Shown: piece by piece, positions 1 through 12,256 of the stretch | Position numbering within the stretch: the first letter of the stretch is position 1 | Layout of the letters: each line of letters opens with the position of its first letter | NCBI GenBank assembly: GCA_038373865.1 | Contig: JAXGGA010003922.1 | Location: forward strand, 31,357 to 95,356 | Reading direction: 5' to 3' | DNA from: Uloborus plumipes | Lineage: Eukaryota; Arthropoda; Arachnida; Araneae; Uloboridae | DNA: 64,000 nt | Translations under genes and position numbers: made by a program | The notes under the pieces: model-generated | What the model was told of the DNA's origin: nothing | The model's input: only the letters and a program-made list of their open reading frames with translations | Databases searched by the model: none

Positions 1-170
1 CTCATGCACATTCGAAGACAGCAGGTAACACGGAATTACCCCTCCAACGGGGTCAACAATTACCGGCTTAAGGGACACGAAATTCTCGTTTGGGGAGAAG
101 TCGTGATTGATAGCACTACAGACCCTCATATCTTCCAAGGGGATCAAATAATTGAGGGGCTTGGGAGAGG
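1..170 (+). pseudogene. Tc1/mariner-type transposase fragment
   Basis: The open frame from position 4 reads through residues resembling the middle of a Tc1-like transposase. The stretch KGHEILVWGEVV followed by TTDPHIFQGDQI matches the usual arrangement around the second DDE strand, where VWGG...RTDLHIF is typical. The upstream RRQQVTRNYPSN resembles the WRRPGTRNxPSN segment before it. Neither flanking catalytic Asp is present: the window edge cuts the 5' side, and after about residue 55 the frame no longer resembles the family. It is therefore a fragment. Assignment rests on motif recognition by eye only. Confidence 0.6.
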
Positions 171-307
171 AAGGGGTTATGCAACAAAACAGAAATTGCG
201 ATTAATTAAAGATCAAAGTTTTATTATTGCAGGAAACATACCCCCTTCATCCTCTACAAGCCCTTCAATTACTACTCCCTATTATAAAGAGGTTATCAAA
301 GGTGGTA

Positions 308-1919
308 CAGTCATAGAAAAAAAAACGAAACACTCTGAATTATTCGGCTGCTATACTTGCCAAGAAGAAAAGAAAGGTGTCTTCTGACATGGATTAAAGT
401 CTTCTTTAAAACTACGTGAGTAAAATTTTGATAAGGGGCTATATACAAAGTGAAATGAAATCAAAGTCTGAATTTTCAAATGGGAACCCCTACATTTGGT
501 TACATAATTAGGTGCGGAGGGCCAAAAGTACGCTGGGTACCAAGCGGCATCACTTTAGGACCAGTAGAACAAAAGTTATGACCGACCAAAGATTTAGGGA
601 CCACCACCACATTTAAAAGGCTACTTTCAAGGTCGAAATTTACAAAGAGTAGACAAATCATATTTTTTCGATTAAATTACCTAAAGCTACTCGCAATACT
701 ACGTTTGCTTTTCGTAATTAATTAAAAATTCTCGGGTTTTGTTAAAGTTATAATATTTTTTTGAAATTTGGAAGAGAAAACCCTACTGTGTAGAGTTCAA
801 GGGAAAAACGCAACATTCTTTCTTTTTGATTAAACAAAGATTGATGCATATTTTTAGCTACGCACTAACCGTTGCAGCACACACCTTTTGGAGAGAAGTT
901 ACAACTTAAAAGTAACCTCTTGTATTTATATAAACTACTGTATTAGGATTGGCAAAAATGTTAAAACCGTGGCTCAGAATTAAAAAAAACGTCTAATCTT
1001 CACAACTTATTCCAAATAACCTTCTGAGACACCACAGTTTTCCATGAAAATCAAGTGTCCACGTAAAAAGTTTTCTGAATTGCTACATGTTGCATGAATG
1101 CAGACTTCTGACTAATGGACAAAAAATATGATTGTCTACCAATTTTAAAATATACTCAGCAGTTTTATTAGCGTTTCGCTTTCAACATATTATAACTGTT
1201 GAAAACTAAATACTATATAAAAACGCTGAGCATGTTCTGCAACTGGTGGAAACCATATTCCTCTTTCTTTGCATAGAAATTCCCTGCTATTGTTTCAATT
1301 TGCACAGTTGTATATGGTCCCTAAAAGTGGTTCTTTTAGCATATCTCAAAAACTACTGGATATTTTGAGCTCCCGTTTTGGATTCTCCTTTGAAACCCCT
1401 TCTAGATTGTTTCTCCATCAAAGAATTATACGGTTCCAGATCATCATTTTTTCAAATATTAATTTCAAAATTCATAAAAAATTCAAAATTTTATCTGAGA
1501 GGAAGTCAATGACGTTTTTATTGTTGGGTTGGTTCATACTTTGATATAAAAAAAAACAAACTTTGCCGTACCTATCGTGGTTTAGGTATTATATGCCCAA
1601 GTATTAAAAATATTTTTAACATTACGGGACGGTTTTTTCTCAGTTCAATTGTGAAGCAACGGCTGTAGCAAATTTAAAACGATTTGGTATACAAAGTTAA
1701 ATGACGTTGCTGATCACAAATATGCGATAAAAAAGGGGGGTTTTCATAGAAAATTTTAAAGTTGATGCCGATTTTTATATGAAGACGACCCCTTAACAAC
1801 AATTTACCAATAGAAATTTATAGAACACATTATTCCTGAAAAAATAACATATTACACGTGTCTCTAGTGTTAATAGTCTTCGAATAAGAGCGAGTGTTTC
1901 GTTTTTTTTTCTATGACTG
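308..1919 (+). mobile_element. 1.6 kb TIR element, copy A of a head-to-head pair
   Basis: The element starts CAGTCATAGAAAAAAAAACG and its right end is the reverse complement of the same 28-30 bp terminus. TA lies outside each end (306-307 and 1920-1921), as in Tc1/mariner insertions. The interior is AT-rich. The only notable open frame, 1269-1544, has a diverged mirror in copy B, but the differences are mostly amino-acid changing, so I do not treat it as a gene. The autonomous partner is not visible. Confidence 0.7.
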
Positions 1920-1921
1920 TA

Positions 1922-3534
1922 CAGTCCTAGAAAAAAAAAACGAAACACTCAGTCGTATTCGAAGACTATTAACACTGTAGACACGTGTAATATGTTATTT
2001 TTTCAGGAATAATGTGCTCTATAAATTTCTATTGGTAAATTGTTGTTAAGGGGTCGTCTTCATATAAAAATCGGCATCAACTTTAAAATTTTCTATGAAA
2101 ACCCCCCTTTTTTATCGCATATTTGTGATCAGCAACGTCATTTAACTTTGTATACCAAATCGTTTTAAATTTACTCCAGCCGTTGCTTCACAATTGAACT
2201 GAGAAAAAACCGTCCCGTAATGTTAAAAATATTTTTGATAGTTGGGCATATAATACCTAAACCAGGATAGGTACGGCAAAGTTTGTTTTTTTATATCAAA
2301 GTATGAACCAACCCAACAATATAAACGTCATTGATTTCCTCTCAGATAAAATTTTGAATTTTTTATGAATTATGATATTAATATTTGAAAAAATGATGAT
2401 CTGGAACCATATAATATTTTGATGGAGAAACAATGAAGAAGGGGTTTCAAAGCAGAATCCAAAATGGGAGCTCAAAATATCCAGTAGTTTTTGAGATATG
2501 CTAAAAGAACCATTTTTAGGGACCATATACAACTGTGCAAACTGAAACAATAGCAGGGAATTTCTATGCAAAAAAGAGAAATCTGTTTATCCACCAGTTG
2601 CAGAACAAGCTTAGCGTTTTTATATAGTATTTAGCTTTCAACATTTATAAGATGTTGAAAGCAAAACGGTTAATAAAACTTTTAAGTATATTTTAAAACT
2701 GGTAGACAATCCAATTTTTTTTCCATTAGTGAGAAGTCTGCATTCATACAATATGTAGCAATTCAGAAATCTTTTTACGTGGACACTTGATTTTCATAGA
2801 AAACTGTGGTATCTCGGAAGGTTATTTGGAATAATTTTGTAATGATTAGACTTTTTTTAAATTCTGAGCCACAGTTTTAACATTTTTGCCAATCCTAATA
2901 CAGTAGTTTATTTAAATGCAAGAGGTTACTTTTAAGTTGTAACCTCTCTCCAGAAGGTGTGTACTGCATGGATTAGTGCGTAGCTAAAAGTATGCATCTA
3001 TCTTTGTTTGATCAAAAAGATAGAATGTTGCGTTTTTCCCTTGAGCTCTACACAGTATTGTTTTCTCTTCCAAATTTCAAAAAATATTATAACTTTAACT
3101 AAACCCAAGAATTTTTAAAGAATTACGAAAAGCAAACGCATTATTGCGAGCAGCTTTAGGTAATTTAATCGAAAAAATATGATTTGTCTACTCTTTGTAA
3201 ATTTCGACCTTGAAAGTAGCATTTTAAATGTAGTGGTGGTCCCTAAATCTTTGGTCGGTCATAACTTTTGTTCTACTGGTCATAAAGTGATGGCGCTTGG
3301 TACCCAGCATACTTTTGGCCCTCCGCACCTAATTATGTAACCAAATGTTGGGGTTCCCATTTGAAAATTCAGACTTTGAGTTCATTTCACTTTGTATATA
3401 GCCCCTTATCGAAATTTTGCTCACATAGTCTTAAAGAAGACTTTAATCCGTGTCAGGAAACTCCTTTCTTTTGTTTTTTTCAAGTATAGCAACCGAATAA
3501 TTCATAGTGTTTCGTTTTTTTTTTTCTATGACTG
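1922..3534 (-). mobile_element. 1.6 kb TIR element, copy B, inverted relative to A
   Basis: This is the reverse complement of 308-1919 over its whole length with modest divergence. Paired landmarks include 500-530 against 3310-3345 and 1790-1880 against 1960-2050. It has the same CAGTC(A/C)TAGAAAA termini and TA at 3535-3536. The two copies share the single TA at 1920-1921, giving a near-perfect palindrome of about 3.2 kb. Confidence 0.7.
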
Positions 3535-3804
3535 TACATATCCTCTACTAAAGAATAGGAGTTTCTTGCTGAATATCTGTCACATGAATGTTTTGACCTT
3601 CCGTCGCATTGTGCTTAAGCTACCTGTTCCATAAAGCATAATTTTGCACTTTCAATTTCTTCTTGGGCAATGTTGCTCACATTATCAATGATCTTAAGTC
3701 TCGAGGATCATATGGTATTATTTGCATTCATTTAGAAAACTTGAGTGCAGCGTTATACTGAGAAAACCGCCTCGTCTTTAATTTTTCGCCCAAGTATACA
3801 AAAT

Positions 3805-3805
<1 letters not shown>

Positions 3806-3842
<37 letters not shown>
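3806..3842. repeat. (TG)n(GA)n microsatellite
   Basis: About seven TG dinucleotides run directly into about twelve GA dinucleotides. Confidence 0.95.
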
Positions 3843-3849
<7 letters not shown>

Positions 3850-4378
3850 TAACCGCTTTATAAAGTTTAAAAAATGTTTTGCTATACCGTTGTGGAACAA
3901 AACTTCCTTAATATATGCAAAACAGAAAAACAATTACATAAGCTTAAGAAAAACTCAAAAAACAAGAAAAAATTTAATTTGTTGAGAAGTATTGTTCCTG
4001 TTTTTATACTAAATACAAAATTAAAAATGAAACTTAAAAATGAAATCCGAGCTTGAAAAAATCAGACTAGGGCTTTAATTACATAGGTGGTTCGTCTTTA
4101 TTGAAACGTGTTGAAAAATTCGAAGGCGTTTCAACTTGTCTTTAGCTTCATTACTTTTTTTCCGGTCGAGACAGGCTTTCTTTTTTCGAAGAAAGATGGT
4201 GCGGATTTTTTACTTGGAGTTTTTGTCTCCTATTTAACCTCTTTTTGCTCAATAAATGAAAGATTTTCTACTAAAAGAATATAGTTAGAAACAAAAATAA
4301 GTCGTGAAACATGTAATTACTTGTATGAGAATCTTTTCAACTTCTTTTCTGAGGACACGTTTCTGGAAATGTTAAATC

Positions 4379-4380
<2 letters not shown>
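3843..4380. other. AT-rich spacer
   Basis: No credible coding signal, inverted repeat or RNA gene seen. Confidence 0.5.

Positions 4381-4381
<1 letters not shown>

Positions 4382-4455
<74 letters not shown>
4382..4455. repeat. (TA)n microsatellite
   Basis: About 37 uninterrupted TA units, followed by a degenerate ATAC/ATGT tail to about 4530. The open frame read through it on the minus strand (poly-YI) is an artefact. Confidence 0.97.
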
Positions 4456-4461
<6 letters not shown>

Positions 4462-4529
4462 TATGCATGTATATATAGATAGCGCATACATATGTACAAT
4501 GCATATGTACAGAGAGTACATATATACAA

Positions 4530-5440
4530 CAGAGTTCTGATTTTCTGATTAGATTTCAAAGTAAAAAAACCTCTGAGATGCCAACGTTTGCTTCATATTT
4601 TATAATATTTTATACTCAGTAAAATCTTTACGTGTCCGAAAATACTTTCAGCTTTAATTTCCAATATATGTTTTATGCTTCAATTTAGCTAAGCTACGCA
4701 TTGAAAAAGCTTACTAAGTTAAAAAAACAATTGATCTATCGCATTTTGCTTAGCACGTGAATGTCCAACATTAGTTCTGCTCGGTATGTTATTTTTTTAC
4801 GCTAAATAGTGCCTGTCTCTAGTTGTATAAGATTCAGTTAAAACCTTTTCCTAAACTTTAGTGCAGCGGCGAATGAAGTATAATATAATTGAACTAAACT
4901 GATTGATAAGATACGTTTTTGTACTACGTGATCTTAATCTACATTTATTTAAAATACAATATATTTGCTGTAGTGCATACTATACCTTTACTGAGTAAAA
5001 ACTGATAGCTATTGTAAACAAAGCGTTATGTTTTTATTCCCGATATTTGAAACTTTTATGATATTCTCGATGAAGTGGACTACCTCTCCGTTTTGATCGA
5101 GTGTTGATTGGTCACTTTCATGTTTCTTTAACACTAGATTGATTCCCCTCCAAAACCGCAGCTTTTAAGGCTGTTTTTTTTTACATCAATCTGTTTTTTT
5201 TTAGCCTTTACTCCCATTTACTTAATCATGGCTTTTGCTCTGATGTATGTACTTGACGTTAGTTTTCCTGTATATGTGCTGTTATATATTTTGTGTTTGT
5301 CTTATGTTACGTCTGTTCTTTGTGTATGATTTGTATTGCCTTAATTGATATAAATTGAATTGAACTGCATTTACTTGAATAAAAAAATTAATAGAAACCA
5401 TAACTAGTGTCAATAATATTGCTCTTATCATCTCTAGCGC
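4530..5440. other. No gene seen
   Basis: AT-rich DNA with scattered short homopolymers. I see no element ends or coding pattern. Confidence 0.5.
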
Positions 5441-5444
5441 ACTT

Positions 5445-5690
5445 GCACAAAAGCCTTTCTGAGCCCGTTGTCTCCAGCCCTTCCCAATTAGCAGCTAAGA
5501 TCTTCCAATTCCTCGACCTGAGGACAGTACAGTCATCATCCACAGAATCCACATAGCGCTGCTTTGGCGTTTCAGGACTTCTGCTACAGTGTGGATTGGT
5601 AAGGAAAATTTTCCATAGAATACATTATCAATGTGGATATCATGGCCGACCAAATTTAGAAGGCTCATCCTAATTTTATGGACAGCATTA
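5445..5690 (-). pseudogene. LINE reverse-transcriptase C-terminal remnant
   Basis: This GC-richer island translates on the minus strand to PKQRYVDSVDDDC followed by LRSRNWKILAANWEGLE. It resembles the stretch downstream of many non-LTR reverse transcriptases (GRPRxRWxDxVExDLxxLxVRNWxxLAxDRxxW). Just upstream on the same strand, in another frame, NLVGHDIHIDNVFYGK fits the preceding WxGHVxRMDxxRxxKxVFxG segment. One frameshift therefore separates the two pieces. No RT catalytic YXDD block is present. Clade assignment (jockey/CR1/RTE group) is not possible from this tail. Confidence 0.55.
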
Positions 5691-6889
5691 GGATGACATA
5701 GATTAGGATGATCAACAGTTTAAAATTGAGCGTTTTACGCCAATCTCAATTTATCTGAATTACACCAAGAATTACTGTTATGCGAAAATTACAGTGATAA
5801 ACACGATTAAGCTTCTCCTCATTTTTTTGGCACAACACAAGAAAATTTCGTTAATTCTTTAAAACACTCATACGTTTTAAAGTAATTTCAATAACTCCTG
5901 AGGAGTAATGAAAAAATCTTTGAAATTAAACATGAAAAAAACATCTAAGTACGTGAAGCGGAAATCGGCAAAGGAAAGGAACCACGAATTTGTGATGATT
6001 TTTACTTAACACAGATGATTAGTTTATCAGTTTCAACAAAGCCGATTAGTTTTCTATTCAAACACGTTTTAATTTGCATATTGCTTTAACAAAACTCCTA
6101 TACTTTGAGGGAAAATAAGAAGATCATTTTGAAAAAACAAAATAAGTCTAAGACTTTATTAAAAAATGTAAAACCGTTTCTTTAAAAAAGTTTCATCTTA
6201 ATCTAAAGCTGGAGACTTTGAAAAAGAGAAAAGATAGAGACTTCTTCCAGAGAAAAAACAGAGGATGTTTATTACACTTTATACGAGTTGCTTTTTTGCA
6301 TGCAACTGTGCTAAGCTGAAGATATTTAAACTGTCATTTTCTTAATTGCACTTTTTCTACCAGCTTTCTCATTTGCTGAAGTTTCTTTTTCTTGGACACA
6401 CTTAAAAAATCGAGTTCATATTTTAATGAAAATAAAATATAACTAATAGAAAAATCCAAAAAGAGAAACGTGTACTTAATATAATGTAAATTGAAAAGCA
6501 CGTCAAATATTTAAAACAAACAATTTTAAGGAGTTTTTAAGCGACATTTGGAATGGTCACAAAAGTCAGTTTTGAGATTTCACTATTTTGATTTTGCTTT
6601 TAAGCATATCTACTATAGCTTGACCACGTAGAGAATGGCGGGTGACCTTGAAGTGGAAACGAACCGCTTCACTTTATAAAACGTTCCATAAGAGGGATCA
6701 CGCGCCCTTTTTCAGTAGTCAAGCTTTAATCATAAAGTAGTAAGCTTATTTGGCTGCTTGGATGTACGTACGCATGTCATTCTGTCTGCGTTTCACTTAT
6801 AAAATTAAGAATGCTTGATTGATCTTCATACAACTTGGCGCAACATTAGTTTGAGGCATTTTAGTGTGCACGTGGCTGCAGTTTTCAAC
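5691..6889. other. No gene seen
   Basis: AT-rich, no recognisable element ends. Confidence 0.5.
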
Positions 6890-7154
6890 AATTGAAGGGC
6901 TTGCTTCAAAAAGGAGGTATCTCCATTTTCAATGCCTTCAAAATGTCTGCATTAAAGCTAATAGCAGAAAAACGCATTCTAAAAGTTTCTTTAAGTTTTA
7001 TGAATCTTTTCGTATAACTGTACTGAGAAGTATACTAGAGGATTTTTTAACATATTAGAACAAAAAAGGGGACCTTTATTTTTTCTATAATAGACAGACG
7101 TTTTGAAGACATTGAAAATGGAGCTACCTCCTTTTTGCAGCAAGCCCTTCAATT
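6890..7154. mobile_element. MITE with ~60 bp TIRs
   Basis: Left end AATTGAAGGGCTTGC and right end GCAAGCCCTTCAATT are mirror images. Complementarity continues for about 60 bp through CAAAAAGGAGGTATCTCC and CAATGCCTTCAAAA. The 265 bp element holds no real open frame. Superfamily unknown. Confidence 0.75.
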
Positions 7155-7892
7155 CGACTTAACAATAGCTTAAGGCTAGGTTAATTTAATACATTTCTAA
7201 AAAAAAAAAAAAAAAAAACGTATCGTATTGATGTTCATGATAGGAACCGCCCCCCTCCGCCCCTTTGAAATTTTTGCAATGCTTCAGCTCTTTTTTGTTA
7301 GCTACAAAGTTAATTCTCGTTTTGAATTTATTTATTTATTTTTAATTATATATAGCAGCATCATGACAAAAGTAGCAACTCCTTCATTAAAAAAGCACAC
7401 TTACTATGCACATAAAAAAACTACCAGTAGTAAAATAGTAAAGGGAAATCAACTAACTACGACTTTGTGGTTTTCTACCTCGGGGAAGGTCGTGTGGGTG
7501 CAGCTAGCGGATGTCAAAACGCAAAACATAAATAATGCAGTATTTAATCAAAATTCCTACTTAAAGATTACATCTATTTTTGATTTCAAAATTTATTCAT
7601 GTTTTATATGTATCCATCATGATTGTCCAGCAATCAGGTAAATCGATTGGGGCGTATTTGCCTTGCTTGGTTTGTTGATTCCCATTTTTTACTTGTTAAG
7701 TTGCTTATTTCTCTATCTTGTCTCTCGGATGCTTTTACGTCTAAATGCTATATTTTAAAAACTGAATAGGTATTTCGAGTAGCCCTGAAATGTGTGTAGA
7801 CAATTTAGTTGCTAATTTATGCATTTTTACTTTGTTTTGACACTGTGTTTCCTTCTTTTACTAGTAAATATTTGGATAAGACGCAAAGTATA
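7155..7892. other. No gene seen; poly-A run at 7199-7218
   Basis: A 137-codon open frame (7228-7641) lies here but has no recognisable domain and AT-driven composition. I do not call it a gene. Confidence 0.45.
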
Positions 7893-8259
7893 CACTGTAA
7901 AAAAATGAATGTTGATTTTATACTATAATACAGCTCATTTTAGAGTAAAAACTAAAAATTGCTAATTTTACAGTAATGAGCTATAAATTTGCTGCTTTTA
8001 CAGTACTAAACTGTAAAATTGCTAATTTAACAGTTTATTAGAGTGTATTTTGCAGTTGTAAATTCGAAACTCTGATGCCAGTATTATACTGTTGTTTTTA
8101 GAGTGTAATACAGTTACGTTTTACAGCAATAAATTACAAAATTGCTTTTACAGTAAGTAACTGTAAAATTGCTAGTTTTACTGTGCATTTTACAGTTTTA
8201 AAATGTAACCTCGGCTGCCAGTATTATACTGTAAAAACAACAGTTCATTTTTTGCAGTG
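7893..8259 (+). mobile_element. CACTGTAAAA MITE, copy 1
   Basis: Termini are CACTGTAAAAAAATGAATG and the inverse TTTTTGCAGTG, flanked by TA on both sides. The inside is filled with roughly 30 bp units of the form ACTGTAAAATTGCTAATTTT. A marker (CCTCGGCTGCCAGTATTATA) near the right end fixes orientation. Confidence 0.85.
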
Positions 8260-9299
8260 TAAAATGAAGTTAATACAATACAAAACCATTTCGTAGCAAA
8301 AGATAGGAACGTTTTCAAAACTTAATAAAGAGCAACTTCTATAAAGACTTGCGTATGAAGGAAGGAGATTGAACGTTAAAATATCTTAATAAATACATAA
8401 TTGTAATTAGCTTTTACAAAAAAGCTGATTTTACGCAAATTTGACCTAACTGAAATTTATGACGAATTTTATACAAATAAATGTTTGTTTAAAATCTAGT
8501 CCTCCGCATTCGTTTGATTTAATTTTACCGCTCATGCTCTAGTTTTGATACTATGAGATTACACGGAATGAATAACTTCCTCTCCAAACAACATACCATC
8601 ACTCAGTGAAATTTAATCTTTGAATTTTACTACCTCCCATTATTGTCCATACTAGTATATTAATGAAACTTCCCAACAAAGTAGGGGATATTACCGCCCT
8701 GTGGATCAATATGGCGGATTATTAAGCATTGAAATGAATAATCTCTTTGGCACAGACGATGTTTAATGCTCAAAATAATTTATTACCGCATTTGATCTAC
8801 CAGATATAATGAGTTGTAATGAGTCTGCAAACAGTTCTCAAAGGATCTAAGCCCACGACATTCTAACATGAAACGCTTTCGGAATTCGGCTCTAATCAAT
8901 TTTGCATATCGCTCAGGGGATTACATGGTGGAAGAATGGGAGACTACCTCTACGAATGACAATATATTTCGGGTACTTACCGAAGCCCATTTGGAAAATG
9001 ATGAGAATTTGTATCACATATTCAACAGTTTGAAATCCCATTTTTCCTAATTAAGGACTGAGCATTCTAGGTTTCGGGTTGAGAATGCGCGTAATGGTTG
9101 TGCGTTTAAAACCATAAATGATAAGTTTATACGGGCAGCTGAAAAATAAAATGAAAATTCATAATTTTCCCTGGTCCTAATGGGTACGAAAGTGTGCTTT
9201 ATTAGACAGTGCCAGGTTTTGGAATTCTTCATATGAGTTTTTAGGATAAAATGAGCCCTCCCTTCTATCAGCTGGGTGAATCGGAATACCTTCAAATCA
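8260..9299. other. No gene seen
   Basis: A 60-codon open frame at 8868-9050 has balanced composition but no recognised family. Nothing else stands out. Confidence 0.4.
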
Positions 9300-9470
9300 T
9301 TATATACAACAAAAATAGCTGTTCAATGTGTTTTGTCTTTGCTTGGAATAGTAAAAGAAAATCGTGAATCGAGACTGAAGTTTTACCAAAAAATTAAATA
9401 AAAAATAATCTTTAGATTACTTTTTTTACAATCAAATCTGAAAAGTGTACTGATTCACCTCGTTTTACGG
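9300..9470 (+). mobile_element. Solo 3' end of the CCGTAAAATGGGG pogo-like family
   Basis: This copy matches 36518-36677, the right end of the 1.29 kb element, and ends CGTTTTACGG followed by TA. The terminal GATTGACCCC is changed to GATTCACCTC. The left part of the element is missing. Confidence 0.7.
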
Positions 9471-9551
9471 TACAAAACGAGCATCCAAAAACTTTTGCAT
9501 TGAAAATGCATTCTCTAAAATCGTGTGTGCAATTTTCCTGCTCAATTCTAC

Positions 9552-9582
9552 ATTATACGGTGTTTTTTTTTTTTTTTTTTTT
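9552..9582. repeat. Poly-T tract
   Basis: Long T run (9562-9582) embedded in AT-rich sequence. Confidence 0.8.
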
Positions 9583-9997
9583 ACAATTTTATTTTTTAAG
9601 CACAAAATTATTTATTACTGTTCTAAAGAAACGTCACAAGGTTTTTAAAATTCATCCAAAAGAAGACTTCTTGAAAAGTTTCCACGACATGTGTAACAGT
9701 TCTTAGCTGTGCAGTTATAGTAGGTGACTATTTCGAAGGACAGTAAGGTAACTTTCGTCAACATATGCTCTACGTAAATATTGTAAGACTTTTATTGTCC
9801 GAGGACATATTAAGCAAAAATATAATATCTTTAGCGATTGCATTGCTACATTTGTGTCAATGGATCAAGTACAAATGTTGCTGTTGCATAAAATGCTAAT
9901 CTAGTGCAGTAATAATACACGAACAATTATTGCTTCTCTTAATAATCTTCAAAAAAAATTGAAAAGTTTACGTAGCTTTTCCTTTTGACAGACTGCA

Positions 9998-10105
9998 CCC
10001 AAGTAGCACACTTTGTTTTTTAAAGGTTGTAAAACGGTTATTAACGTTGTGACAACGGATTAAAAACGTTTATAAAGCGTTTAAACGTTTTTTGTGCTAC
10101 CTGGG
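9998..10105. mobile_element. 108 bp CCC-terminus MITE
   Basis: Begins CCCAAGTAGCACA and ends TGTGCTACCTGGG. CA flanks both ends (9996-9997 and 10106-10107). The interior repeats AAACGTTT-like and AACGTT motifs. The terminus matches the elements at 12257 and 22605. Confidence 0.75.
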
Positions 10106-10269
10106 CAACCGTGTTAAAATAGCCAAAGTCAGACTAATTTTCTATGCGGTATTAGTTGTTGCTGTTTCAAATGCCACTTGAGTAGATGACATTTAATCAA
10201 TTGAAGGCAGGATTGGTACGGCTTCCGTTTTTACTAGTACTATTAAGATGGAAAACCATTTTAGCTCAA

Positions 10270-10449
10270 CACACACATACCATAAGGACTCGTTTATTGG
10301 GTAGGTACCCATTCATAGCACACTTTCACATGCAGAAAAGACAATAACAGGAGAAAAAGAGAAACTACTTCCGTGTACAAGCCGGGATTCGAACCCAGGG
10401 CCACCACATCAATGTCAGACGTTTCTGACCACTAGACAAAGTGGCCGAC
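10270..10449 (-). mobile_element. tRNA-derived SINE, copy 1
   Basis: Read on the minus strand, the head begins GTCGGCCACTTTGTCTAGTG (A-box-like TCTAGTGGTC). About 45 bp later it has the B box GGGTTCGAATCCC. The body ends with CAATAAACGAGTCCTTATGG, which is shared with copy 2 at 62118. The poor acceptor-stem pairing and the repeated body argue for a SINE rather than a functional tRNA gene. Confidence 0.75.
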
Positions 10450-10582
10450 AAGCGGTACTAATAATTGAGTCAAGTTACTACCATTTAGAAGCAGAAAATG
10501 ATTTTTGTTGAACGTAAGGCTTAGTCCCAGAGCAAGAGAATTATTTACTATTGAATGAAAAATGCTAGTTATATGTATGGCA

Positions 10583-10799
10583 GTTGAAGGAGCAAAACAA
10601 TAAAGGTGATATGTGACAATTTTTGAAACTTACTTTTCACCATGAATAAAGGTTATAAGACCATAAGTATCATGTCCCCTTAGTCACAAAAATGGTTGGT
10701 AACTAACAATATGACCCTGTTGTTCCCTTCTTTTTGAAAGCTTTTTCTAGAAAGTAAAAAAAAATGTCACATGTCACCTTTATCCACTTACCCCTTCAG
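10583..10799. mobile_element. MITE, TTGAAGGGGCAAG-type TIR, copy 1
   Basis: Left TTGAAGGAGCAAAACAATAA with GGTGATATGTGACA is mirrored by TGTCACATGTCACC with TTATCCACTTACCCCTTCA. The interior matches the copy at 13111-13356 (for example CATGTCCCCTTAGTCACA). Confidence 0.75.
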
Positions 10800-11244
10800 T
10801 TTTTCAATTACCGCTAACCTCAGACATTAAAACAAAAACGATTTTTCCATCAATGGTTCATTTTATATTTGCCATATATTTATACATTTAAAACATGGCA
10901 TAGAGATAGCAATACATTGTAAGAGAACCATTGCAATACTACTAACGAGACAACCTAATAATTTGTGATTACATAGTTTCATTATCCTCTAACTCCAAAC
11001 CATCATTTTCACCTGCGTGATTAAATTAATATTTAGGCGAATTGCCTTCAACATGGTAAGTTTGTATGCATGCAGCATAGAAGAGCTATTCATCATCATT
11101 TGGAACACTTTCCTTCGAACATTAAGCGATTGACTAAGCATCCATCCACATTTATTTGAGTATTAGGAACAAAAAAGGAGTATTGGACAGATTAATAAAC
11201 TAAATTGATCCCTTGTGTTTATTAAAATATTTTATGTAGCTATA
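10800..11244. other. No gene seen
   Basis: AT-rich spacer without recognisable ends. Confidence 0.5.
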
Positions 11245-12248
11245 CTAGTATTTTTATGCATGTTCTATCGGTACCCGCAGGGCTCTGCCCGTGATATAAA
11301 ATTAAAAGTCATTTGGTAATGAATTGATATTGCAGAAAGGATGCTCAATTTTAGTTATAATTCAACTGTAATTCCTTAAAAGTATCATATAAAAATTAGC
11401 CACAAGAGAAAATAAGAACAATTTTGTTGCTCACAGAAACCAACGAAAAGCCTACCAAAGGTTAAAAGAAGAAGGAAGTTGTCTTTCTCAGCTTTGAAAA
11501 CAAAATAAAACATTTTTTGAAGTGAAACATTTCAGAAAGAACGTTGCAATACCGCAATTTATACGATATTTTTAAAACTTACCGAATTTTAATTCTTTAA
11601 AAACTAAGAAAATAAAAGCAGGCGACTTTTTAGCAGTTGAAATGTTTCATTTAACTCATTTTAATAAGGCTTGGAGTTTGGAGTACTACAAAAACAAATA
11701 CATTTTAAAAAATTATAAAGGGAAAAAGAACGAACCAAAAAAAAAAAGATATAAAAACGCAACTATGATAATACAATGAAAAGTTAATTTCCGTTGATAA
11801 AATAATTCATTTCCTCTTTATTTTCAAATTTTATTCACGAGCTTAATCACTTAAAATCGCTCATCTTGCTGAAGGCAAGCCTTGAATTCCGTTATTCTAT
11901 AAATAATTATTACAGCTCTTCTATTGCTCATAGGACTTTCGAATTGACATCATTTTTAACAGAAAATGTCAAGTTTTCGAATAATATGACACTTGAAAAT
12001 GTGCATGAAATATTTTTTCTCCATTTCAGCGAATTTGTATGAAAAATGAGCTAAGAATTAGAATAGAAAGAGAACGAAATAGAATTTTCGAAAAAACGCT
12101 TGGAAGTGCACAACCCCATGCTACAAACTAATTTTGTGTCAAATTTTATGAAAATTGACCGAACGGTTTTACTACGCGCATAACAGACAGACGGACAGAA
12201 AGAAGGAAAGAAAGACAGACCCACCTTCAGCCTTATTATTAGTATAGA
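11245..12248 (-). mobile_element. Helitron-like non-autonomous element
   Basis: On the minus strand the 5' end is TCTATACTAATAATAAGG, and the 3' end contains CGGGCAGAGCCCTGCGGG (hairpin-capable) followed about 30 bp later by CTAG and a T. This is the 5'-TC/3'-CTRR plan of Helitrons. A run of AGACAGAC/AAAGAAAG motifs and a 'tgaccgaacggtttt' phrase near the 5' end are typical of such AT-rich non-autonomous copies. No Rep/helicase coding remains. The long hairpin-to-CTAG distance lowers confidence. Confidence 0.5.
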
Positions 12249-12256
12249 AGAGAAGA

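Noticed and set aside
1269..2571. Mirror-image 91-codon open frames at 1269-1544 and 2296-2571
   Set aside because: They are the same sequence in the two arms; most differences change the amino acid, so no protein-level constraint is visible.
4317..4559. Open frame through poly-YI
   Set aside because: It is the TA microsatellite translated.
7228..7641. 137-codon open frame
   Set aside because: No domain, AT-driven composition, in a spacer next to poly-A; chance is the simplest explanation.
10383..10449. Functional tRNA gene
   Set aside because: A and B boxes exist but the cloverleaf stems are poor, and the sequence with its 3' body is repeated at 62118.
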